A program made the position numbers and the translations under genes. Below the pieces are notes generated by a model. That model was not told the origin of the DNA. It did not search any database and worked only from the letters and a program-made list of their open reading frames with translations. This document shows, piece after piece, positions 1 to 5,483 of a stretch of DNA of 8,619 nucleotides. Positions within the stretch are counted from its first letter, which is position 1. Every line of letters begins with the position of its first letter. Origin of the DNA: Candidatus Altarchaeales archaeon WOR_SM1_86-2 (GTDB lineage Archaea > Altiarchaeota > Altiarchaeia > IMC4 > MCBC01); assembly GCA_001723855.1 (NCBI GenBank), contig MCBC01000112.1:1-8619 (forward strand). Reading direction: 5' to 3'.

Positions 1-1
1 G

Positions 2-112
2 AAAGCGGAAGTTGCCGCCCATAACATTGAAATGAGAACCCGGCAAGTTCATGAATGGAAATCGCAGGATCAGGCGCATGACGGGAGGAAGAAGCATCTG
101 TTCAGGCAGTGA
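2..112 (+). CDS. C-terminal fragment of an unidentified gene (partial at left edge)
   Basis: Frame 2 is open from the left edge to a TGA at 110-112 and would give the last 36 residues of a protein. The fragment is charged, probably helical, and ends in a basic stretch (GRKKHLFRQ). It is more GC-rich than the DNA after the stop, which turns sharply AT-rich, as expected when a gene ends there. I do not recognise the family. The antisense frame in the same register is also open, so coding on + is a preference rather than a demonstration. Confidence 0.35.
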   Translation, partial: KAEVAAHNIEMRTRQVHEWKSQDQAHDGRKKHLFRQ

Positions 113-219
113 ATGTCCTTATTTTTTATTGCAAACTTCAAAATGGAATTCAAATCGATTCGCAAACAAGTGGAAGTTAAAACTTTGGTAAAGTAAACCT
201 ATCAAAAAAAATAATTAAA

Positions 220-1086
220 ATGCTAAGTATAAAACGACAGGAGATTTTAAAGACAATTATTCAGTTGTATGAAGAAAAAAAGGATATTATTGGTTGTGAT
301 AGTATTGCAAAGAGATTAAGATGCTCATCTGGAACGATAAGAAACCAGATGCAAATACTTAGAAGTATGGGGTATATTAACAGTAAACCAGGCCCCCGTG
401 GGGGGTACAGCCCAAGCATAAAAGCGTATGAGGCACTGGAATTAGAAACTTACGAAGAACCGGTTAATGTTCATATTTATAGGGGGGATAAAAAAATTGA
501 AGGCGTCAATGTTCAAAAAATTACATTTACTAAAATTCCCAAACCCGATGAATGCAGTTCTGTTGTAAATGTACTTGGCGACACAACGAAAATAAACAAG
601 GGGGATATTATAAAAATTGGTCCAACACCCCTTAACCACATTATTCTTAAAGGTAAAGTTGTTGGAAGAGATGATGTTCACGGTGAAATATTAATTGAAA
701 CTGACTGCATAACATCTATCCCGAAAATGAAGGTTTCCGTGTTTGCAAAGAAATTAATAACCCTGAACTCGGGAATGGGCATAAAAGAATGTGAAAAGAT
801 TTTTGTAGAAAAAAGGATTGACGGCGCACCCGTTGTTGAAAATAATAAATTGACCGGGCTTGTAACTTTATGGGAAATCGTAGAAGCATTTGCCAGGGGA
901 GATTATGGTGCAACTGCGGGAGATATTGCAATAAAAAGGGTTTTAACCATTCAGAGGGATGCACAATTGATTGACGCAGTAGAACTTATGAATGAACATG
1001 AAGTTGGGCGGCTTATAATAATGGACAAAGAAGAGCCAGTTGGCATAATAACAAGAACGGATGTTATTTCAAGGATGATGAAGTGA
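220..1086 (+). CDS. HTH and CBS-domain transcriptional regulator (COG2524-like)
   Basis: This 288-residue protein is probably a cytoplasmic, ligand-responsive transcription regulator. Residues 5-70 form an HrcA-like winged helix: RQEIL near the start, recognition-helix segment SSGTIRNQMQILRSMGYI, and a PGPRGGYSPS wing. Residues about 80-165 look like a small beta-rich domain of unknown role. Residues about 172-224 (DGAPVVENNKLTGLVTLWEI) and 235-288 (EVGRLIIMDKEEPVGIITRTD) are two CBS motifs, which together would form one adenosyl-nucleotide-binding Bateman module. The HTH-middle-CBS order matches a family known from methanogens and relatives; its regulon is, to my knowledge, unsettled. The start is chosen because the HTH begins within five residues. 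No Shine-Dalgarno site is visible; the leader is A-rich. The gene is convergent with gcvH. The family call is firm, the target unknown. Confidence 0.85.
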   Translation: MLSIKRQEILKTIIQLYEEKKDIIGCDSIAKRLRCSSGTIRNQMQILRSMGYINSKPGPRGGYSPSIKAYEALELETYEEPVNVHIYRGDKKIEGVNVQKITFTKIPKPDECSSVVNVLGDTTKINKGDIIKIGPTPLNHIILKGKVVGRDDVHGEILIETDCITSIPKMKVSVFAKKLITLNSGMGIKECEKIFVEKRIDGAPVVENNKLTGLVTLWEIVEAFARGDYGATAGDIAIKRVLTIQRDAQLIDAVELMNEHEVGRLIIMDKEEPVGIITRTDVISRMMK

Positions 1087-1091
1087 ATGTG

Positions 1092-1130
1092 AATAATATT
1101 CAGATACCGGAAACCCGGTAAATGATTATT
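1092..1130. terminator. Hairpin between convergent genes, possible bidirectional terminator
   Basis: TACCGG (1105-1110) pairs perfectly with CCGGTA (1115-1120) around an AAAC loop. Outside it, AATAAT (1092-1097) pairs with ATTATT (1125-1130), with CA/TG (1101-1102 with 1123-1124) in between. It sits in the 47 bases between the stop codons of the regulator and gcvH, where both transcripts must end. Archaeal termination relies mainly on oligo-T rather than hairpins, and no strong T-run follows directly, so the role is inferred. Confidence 0.35.
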
Positions 1131-1133
1131 GGA

Positions 1134-1547
1134 TTACGCATGCTCTTTTATCTCTCCCCTGAGCCACTCTGCCGCTTTATCTCCCTGCATCAAATTGTTC
1201 AATTCGCCGGGATCGGACATATCAACTTCAAAAATCCATCCCTCCCCGTAAGGATCCCGGTTGATTAAAGTCGGATCATCCTCCAGTGCTTCATTCACCG
1301 CTGAAACTTTGCCGGAAACGGGGGCATACAACTTCCCAACCCACTTACCTGTCTCAATGGTCCCAACCTCATCATCCTGCTTTACCTCATCGCCTTCAAA
1401 GGGGGCGTCTGCATAAGAGACCTCGCCAGCAAGTTTCTGGGTAAAATCATTCACCCCAACTCTCGCCTTATTTCCTTCAACCCTTGCCCACATATGCCCT
1501 TTATGGTAATACAGCTCATCGGGCATATCATATCCTTCCATGTCCAT
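1134..1547 (-). CDS. gcvH: Glycine cleavage system H protein (lipoyl carrier)
   Basis: GcvH is the small lipoylated protein that shuttles the aminomethyl group between the P, T and L proteins of the glycine cleavage system. At 137 residues it has the usual family length. The N-terminal HKGHMWARVEG, the GVNDFTQ segment, and ETGKWVGKLYAPVSGKV with probable lipoyl-lysine K68 align with the canonical E-x-x-K motif followed six residues later by Tyr. The C-terminal GEGWIFEV strand is also typical. No gcvP, gcvT, lpd or lipoate ligase gene is in view, so it may serve a system encoded elsewhere or carry lipoate for another enzyme. It lies 73 bases after pstB on the same strand but has its own TATA-like box, so it need not belong to the pst transcript. 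The start ATG is at 1545-1547; a second in-frame ATG is two codons in. Confidence 0.9.
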   Translation of the reverse strand: MDMEGYDMPDELYYHKGHMWARVEGNKARVGVNDFTQKLAGEVSYADAPFEGDEVKQDDEVGTIETGKWVGKLYAPVSGKVSAVNEALEDDPTLINRDPYGEGWIFEVDMSDPGELNNLMQGDKAAEWLRGEIKEHA

Positions 1548-1582
1548 CTTATTTGTTTATTATATTGAAATTTAAAGCAAAT

Positions 1583-1592
1583 AAATATATAT
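1583..1592 (-). promoter_or_regulatory. TATA-like box for gcvH
   Basis: Read on the minus strand this is ATATATATTT, in an otherwise mixed stretch. A start point about 26 bases downstream would fall near 1560 and leave a leader of roughly 10-15 bases before the gcvH ATG, which is normal for archaea. No convincing Shine-Dalgarno site precedes the start. The assignment rests on sequence and spacing only. Confidence 0.4.
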
Positions 1593-1620
1593 CCATACCC
1601 GTAAGCATTACTAATCAAAC

Positions 1621-2379
1621 TCAACCTTGAATATACTCTTTTGTGAGTTTTTCTTTTGGATTCACCAACACTTCATCCGCAGGACCCTGCTCAATAAGTT
1701 CCCCGAAATATACGAAACCTGCATAATCTGCGATTTTCTTTGCCTGCCGCAAGGTATGCGTGACCAATATTATAGTATAATCCTTTTTCAGTTTCACGAG
1801 TAATTCCTCTATCTTTCTTGTGGCATTGGGATCAAGGGCGGATGTGGGTTCGTCGCAGAGTATCACTTCCGGCTCAACCGCGAGCCCCCTTGCCAGGCAA
1901 AGCCGCTGCTGCTGACCTACCGATAAACTCGTGGCGGGATCCTTAAGCCTATCTTTAACTTCATTCCACAACCCTGCGGCTTCTAAGTAATGCTTGACCG
2001 TTTCATCCAGATCTTTCTTTTTTAACCTGCAGTGAATCCTGGGACCATAAGCCACGTTATCATAAATCGACATGGGTAACGGATACGGCCTTTGAGAGAG
2101 AAGCCCCATTTTTTCCCGTATTCTGGGAAGATCAATCATCTTGATATCCGGATCAAATATATTCTCTCCATCAACTATCACTTTACCTTTTACTTTCACA
2201 TTCTCGGTTAAGTCAATCAGCCGGTTAAAGCACTTAAGTAATGTGGTTTTCCCGCAGCCGGAGGGACCTATAATCGCCGCAATTTCTTTTTTTGGAATTT
2301 CTATGTTAATGTTCTTCAATATATGTTTTTCTCCGATCCATAAATTTAAATCCCGTGTAACTATTTGAGGCGCCGGCAT
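1621..2379 (-). CDS. pstB: Phosphate ABC transporter ATP-binding protein PstB
   Basis: PstB is the ATPase that drives phosphate import through PstCA on the cytoplasmic side of the membrane. The 252-residue protein has Walker A GPSGCGKT (38-45), Q-loop Gln96, the PstB-typical PMSIYDNVAYGPRIH (102-116), a signature at 152-156, Walker B VILCDEP (172-178), D-loop SALD (180-183) and H-loop His208. GELIEQGP near the C-terminus is also PstB-like. The signature reads LSVGQ rather than LSGGQ, so its second Gly is Val154. The C-terminus ends at EYIQG without the usual short RFG-type tail. It starts six bases after the pstA stop and is last in the pst operon. The upstream ATG at 2384-2386 is out of frame. 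Identity as PstB is firm. Confidence 0.93.
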   Translation of the reverse strand: MPAPQIVTRDLNLWIGEKHILKNINIEIPKKEIAAIIGPSGCGKTTLLKCFNRLIDLTENVKVKGKVIVDGENIFDPDIKMIDLPRIREKMGLLSQRPYPLPMSIYDNVAYGPRIHCRLKKKDLDETVKHYLEAAGLWNEVKDRLKDPATSLSVGQQQRLCLARGLAVEPEVILCDEPTSALDPNATRKIEELLVKLKKDYTIILVTHTLRQAKKIADYAGFVYFGELIEQGPADEVLVNPKEKLTKEYIQG

Positions 2380-2385
2380 TTTTCA

Positions 2386-3234
2386 TTATTTTATTATATA
2401 CCTTGAAAATTTATTTGTTAATAATCGTGAAGCTAGACTGATTAACAAGACGATACTCAATAGTATGAATGCCGCAGCATACGCTCTATCCCTAACCTCG
2501 GGGGATGGAAGAGCGGAAAGGAAGAATATCATTGTAGGAAGGGCTGCAGCAGAATCAAATAATGAAGCAGGGATATGATCCGAGAATCCCGCGGTAAACA
2601 GGATTGATGCCGCATCACCTATCCCCCTTCCAAATGCCAGTAAAACAGCGGATGTTATTCCCGGCAGCCCCTGTCTTAATACCACCTTTATTGCGGTCTC
2701 TATTCTATTTGACCCCAGAACATAAGTGGATTCCTTTAACTCTGGCGGCACCATTTTAATAGCTTCGTCCATGCCGCGGGTCATTATAGGTATCTCGATC
2801 ATTGTCAGAGCGATGATTCCCGCGAGCAGGCACGTGCCTATTCCCAAATACATCATGACAATGAAACAAAAAACACCATAGACAATTGAAGGTATCCCCC
2901 ACAGCATGTCAAGCGATGTGCGAATGATTCCAGCCGCTTTACTGCTTGTGAATTCCCTCTGGAGATAAATTGCAATGGCGATGCTTATAAAAAATGCTAA
3001 AACCGTTGCACCTGAAGCCAAATAGACTGAGCCGACTATAGCGTTCAGTATTCCCCCTTCCCCGCCCAAATAGTAACCACTTTCCGGGGGTGTTGTGACC
3101 ATCCCTATGCTGAGGGCAGCACCGCCTTTTATGAGAACCACCGCCATTATCCCGATAAGCGACCCCATTACTGCGATCAGGGATATAAACATTAAAATTT
3201 TAAATATATTTTCCTCTGTTGTTCTAAAATTCAT
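2386..3234 (-). CDS. pstA: Phosphate ABC transporter permease PstA
   Basis: PstA is one of the two membrane subunits of the phosphate importer. The 282-residue protein shows six hydrophobic spans at about 11-36, 62-90, 102-127, 131-152, 192-216 and 250-270. WGIPSIVYGVF (112-122) and the EAA-type coupling loop PPELKESTYVLGSNRIETAI (163-182) are hallmarks of the family. Length and topology look normal. Its ATG overlaps the pstC stop in an ATGA (3231-3234), and a GGTGGTGGGAG stretch, complementary to the archaeal 16S anti-Shine-Dalgarno, lies directly upstream inside pstC. The pair should therefore be translationally coupled. It is the natural internal comparator for the shortened PstC. Confidence 0.93.
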   Translation of the reverse strand: MNFRTTEENIFKILMFISLIAVMGSLIGIMAVVLIKGGAALSIGMVTTPPESGYYLGGEGGILNAIVGSVYLASGATVLAFFISIAIAIYLQREFTSSKAAGIIRTSLDMLWGIPSIVYGVFCFIVMMYLGIGTCLLAGIIALTMIEIPIMTRGMDEAIKMVPPELKESTYVLGSNRIETAIKVVLRQGLPGITSAVLLAFGRGIGDAASILFTAGFSDHIPASLFDSAAALPTMIFFLSALPSPEVRDRAYAAAFILLSIVLLISLASRLLTNKFSRYIIK

Positions 3235-4037
3235 CTCCCACCACCCCCATAAGATTTTCTTATAATTATTTTTGCTATAATATTGAATATTAACACAACC
3301 AAAATCAATATCAAAGCCATCAGCATCATTGCCGAATAATAAAACGGCACAGACATCATTTCACCGAAATTGGTGGCTATGAACGCTGCCAATGTTGTAC
3401 CTGGTTCAAATACAGATGACGACAACCGTGGAATATTTCCCACCACCATGCAAACCGCCATTGTTTCACCGAATGCCCTGCCAAATCCCAGCAACACTGC
3501 CGAGGAAACACCGGGAAAAGCAGCACGGAAAACAACATGTTTTATTGTCTCCCATTTTGTAGCGCCGATTGCATAAGATACCTCTCTAAGTTCATTTGGA
3601 ACCGCTCTAAATACATCCACGCAAATTGAGATTATTATTGGAAAAACCCCATAAACAACAGAGGGTACTCCTGCAAGCACATCCACAAATGACTTTATTA
3701 TATTCCTTACCCTTCCTTCAGCGTATTCGGCGATATATATAGAGCTGAGTATGGATACCGGAACAGAAAAGAGCATGGCAATACCGGTTACATATACCGT
3801 GCCAATTATTATCGGATAAAGTCCGAATCCTCCTTTCCCTGGATTCCAGAATGAAGAAAAAAGAATATTTATTATGGACTCCTGTTTTAATAATGGAAGG
3901 GAGCCGGAAAATAAGATTAAAATAATCACAAATAATAATGCACAAACAAGGGCTGATGCTGCCAGCATCAGTTTAGTGGTGATAACCACCTTTTTCCTTC
4001 TGGAATCCATACTGATAAATGCCCTTAATATCTTCAT
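3231..4037 (-). CDS. pstC: Phosphate ABC transporter permease PstC, with internal deletion
   Basis: PstC is the second membrane subunit of the phosphate importer. The 268-residue protein has TM1 (about 22-46), TM2 (72-100), LAGVPSVVYGVF (121-132), the coupling loop RAVPNELREVSYAIGATKWE (144-163), the family motif GFGRAFGETMAV (184-195) and a C-terminal span (about 232-260). After VYGVF the sequence passes directly to PIIISICVDVFRAVP. Normal family members, and PstA here, have a further membrane helix at that point (26 residues in PstA). The frame is intact and there is no stop, so this is an in-frame loss or an assembly error; activity is doubtful if real. An alternative start is Met10 (MDSRRKK). 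The gene follows pstS by 41 bases and overlaps pstA by 4. Confidence 0.9.
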   Translation of the reverse strand: MKILRAFISMDSRRKKVVITTKLMLAASALVCALLFVIILILFSGSLPLLKQESIINILFSSFWNPGKGGFGLYPIIIGTVYVTGIAMLFSVPVSILSSIYIAEYAEGRVRNIIKSFVDVLAGVPSVVYGVFPIIISICVDVFRAVPNELREVSYAIGATKWETIKHVVFRAAFPGVSSAVLLGFGRAFGETMAVCMVVGNIPRLSSSVFEPGTTLAAFIATNFGEMMSVPFYYSAMMLMALILILVVLIFNIIAKIIIRKSYGGGGR

Positions 4038-4041
4038 TTAC

Positions 4042-4062
4042 CGTTATAATAAAAAATAAAAT
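4042..4062 (-). promoter_or_regulatory. T-rich spacer between pstS and pstC
   Basis: On the minus strand this part of the 41-base gap reads as an almost unbroken T/A run (TTTTATTTTTTATTATAA inside it). Oligo-T tracts are the main archaeal termination signal, so part of the transcripts may end after pstS, giving more binding protein than permease. It could equally act as a weak internal TATA element for pstC. Neither role can be decided from sequence. Confidence 0.25.
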
Positions 4063-4078
4063 CGAGTGTGTTTTAGTA

Positions 4079-5101
4079 TTAAGTTCGCTCACCGGACTCC
4101 AGAACATTTGACTCTGCTTTAATCTTTTCAGACGGCAATTGAATATAACCGTTCTCTGGAATATATTCTTGTCCATCAGTCAATATCCATCTCACAAATT
4201 CTTTAGTTTCGCCTTTGAACCCGCCCCGGGTGGCGAGATGTAAATCTCTCGCGGGCGGTGAAGGATAAATACCATTTTCTATCGCCTGAAGAATCTCTCT
4301 TCTGGTGCCGTATACCCTTTCATCTTCATCCAGTTTACCATTTTCATTTAGGTCAATTGGCACAACTCTTATGCCTTCAACGAAAGATTCTTTTTTGATA
4401 TCATAAGCAAAGTTTATATTGTTGTAGCCGATTGCATATTTATCTCTCGCAACAGCTCCTGCAAGGTCCGGATCATACATAATTCCCGTATCTGCTCCGT
4501 ATGTAAGGTCTTCCTGGGTGTAATCCCCTAAATATTCAGCCCATGTCTGAGCAGCACCGCACGCGTCAGCTCTTGTATAAACCTTGATTTCATCTTTAAT
4601 CTCTGGTTTGCCGACAAGTTCCCCCCATGTTTTTATCTCGCGGGTAATGAAAATTTTTACAAGTTCCTCTCTTGTAACGCCTCTTTTGTTGAGTTCGTCC
4701 AATACAGGATTTTCAGAATTTATTGTTACAACCACCGCATCCTTTGCAACGGAAACATAAAACGCACCTTTATCAATCTCCTCGGGATAAATGTCCCTTG
4801 AAACCATGCCCATATCAACCACTCCTCCAAGAGCATCAGCCATTCCTTTGCCGGCACCTCCGCCGGAGACCTCTATTTTAACATTCGGGTGTATTTTTTG
4901 ATATTCATCTGCCCATACCACCATCATGGGATATAGAGCATACGCTCCCGAGACCTTGATTGTTTTAGATTCTTTATCAGTGGATTCGCTATCAATACAT
5001 CCCGAGTTCCCTATGATTATTATCATAAAAGCCGTGATAACTCCTATTGTCATTATTCCTTCCCATGAGAAGATGTCCTCTCTTAATTGCTCAGATAACA
5101 T
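4079..5101 (-). CDS. pstS: Phosphate ABC transporter substrate-binding lipoprotein PstS
   Basis: PstS binds phosphate outside the membrane and delivers it to PstCA. From the ATG at 5101 it has 340 residues: a hydrophobic export segment (about 18-31), then NSGC with Cys35 as probable lipid anchor. The ligand-binding segments are SGAYALYP (about 51-58), SGGGAGKGMADAL, and TRADACGAAQTWAEYL (about 176-191). The last carries CGA where classical PstS has SGT, with the preceding Arg kept. DLNENGKLDEDE (about 250-261) has the spacing of an EF-hand calcium loop. YPSPPARDLHL and WILTDGQEYI are typical of this archaeal/bacterial PstS-like branch as I recall it. An in-frame TTG at 5113 would add four residues (MKIK). 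The gene is first in the pst operon. Specificity for phosphate rests on the operon. Confidence 0.88.
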   Translation of the reverse strand: MLSEQLREDIFSWEGIMTIGVITAFMIIIIGNSGCIDSESTDKESKTIKVSGAYALYPMMVVWADEYQKIHPNVKIEVSGGGAGKGMADALGGVVDMGMVSRDIYPEEIDKGAFYVSVAKDAVVVTINSENPVLDELNKRGVTREELVKIFITREIKTWGELVGKPEIKDEIKVYTRADACGAAQTWAEYLGDYTQEDLTYGADTGIMYDPDLAGAVARDKYAIGYNNINFAYDIKKESFVEGIRVVPIDLNENGKLDEDERVYGTRREILQAIENGIYPSPPARDLHLATRGGFKGETKEFVRWILTDGQEYIPENGYIQLPSEKIKAESNVLESGERT

Positions 5102-5120
5102 TTTAATTTTCAATAATTCA

Positions 5121-5149
5121 GATATTTAAATTATTGGATATTTGAATTA
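5121..5149. repeat. Tandem 13-base repeat over the pstS transcription start region
   Basis: GATATTTAAATTA (5121-5133) and GATATTTGAATTA (5137-5149) differ at one position and begin 16 bases apart. They lie between the pstS TATA-like box and the start codon, over the expected transcription start (near 5130). A repressor bound here would block initiation, so this is a candidate operator. AT-richness makes chance similarity possible. Confidence 0.4.
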
Positions 5150-5150
5150 A

Positions 5151-5160
5151 TAAATATAAA
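5151..5160 (-). promoter_or_regulatory. TATA box of the pstSCAB operon
   Basis: On the minus strand the bases read TTTATATTTA, close to the archaeal TATA consensus. Transcription would begin about 26 bases downstream, near 5130, leaving a leader of about 17 bases to the TTG at 5113 or 29 to the ATG at 5101. No clear Shine-Dalgarno site precedes either start. Confidence 0.5.
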
Positions 5161-5260
5161 GTCATTATGGTTAATATGAAATCTCCGTGTGGATTAGTGA
5201 CTGAGCCATTGAGGGTTTAATCTTAAAAAATAAATGACACACAATACACAACACAGATGG

Positions 5261-5350
5261 GCGTATCCTGTGCCTTGCTCCTCTGCTCCTGAACCTCGTA
5301 TGATTGATTATTTTTGAGATAGAGGGGCAACTCCGATGCGATACGCAACA
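5261..5350 (+). ncRNA. Candidate structured RNA, H/ACA-guide-like
   Basis: Two nested stems are visible. The outer is GCGTATC (5261-5267) with GATACGC (5340-5346), seven Watson-Crick pairs. The inner is TTGCTCCTCTG (5275-5285) with TAGAGGGGCAA (5320-5330), eleven pairs including two G-U; CTC/GAG (5286-5288 with 5316-5318) can extend it past a bulged A. The two G-U pairs exist only on the + strand and become C-A mismatches on the other, which favours + strand RNA. Seven and nine unpaired bases flank the inner stem, and ACA follows the outer stem after one base (5348-5350), as in archaeal H/ACA guides. I could not place a textbook K-turn in the loop. A TATA-like TTTAATCTTAAAA lies upstream (5216-5228). 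It might instead be a leader of the protease mRNA. Confidence 0.35.
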
Positions 5351-5440
5351 ATGTTATAATCAAAATATGATAAAAACAGGGTGAGTTGTCTGTTTTATCT
5401 TAAGTTCAGTATTTTTCGGCAATTTCAGCATAGTATTCTC

Positions 5441-5450
5441 ATATAGTTTT
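5441..5450 (+). promoter_or_regulatory. TATA-like element for the site-2 protease gene
   Basis: ATATAGTTTT lies about 35-43 bases before the ATG at 5484. A start point some 26 bases downstream, near 5470, would give a short leader carrying AAGG, a weak ribosome-binding match about 6 bases before the ATG. The surrounding DNA is AT-rich, so the match is only suggestive. Confidence 0.3.
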
Positions 5451-5483
5451 ATGTTAATCATTAATTTTAATATAAGGTAAAAA

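Noticed and set aside
134..178. Inverted AACTTC/GAAGTT and repeated GCAAAC words before the regulator gene
   Set aside because: Short, widely spaced and imperfect; not better than chance in this DNA.
3600..3700. Frameshift in pstC as the cause of the missing segment
   Set aside because: The frame is the same on both sides and family motifs continue directly, so it is an in-frame absence, not a frameshift.
5176..5220. A 14-codon open frame on + (MKSPCGLVTEPLRV) between pstS and the structured RNA
   Set aside because: It is too short, without ribosome-binding site or supporting promoter; chance length.
5190..5320. Possible box C/D guide RNA (several TGA and CTGA words)
   Set aside because: No exact RUGAUGA box at a proper distance from a CUGA box with terminal pairing; the nested stems and ACA fit better.
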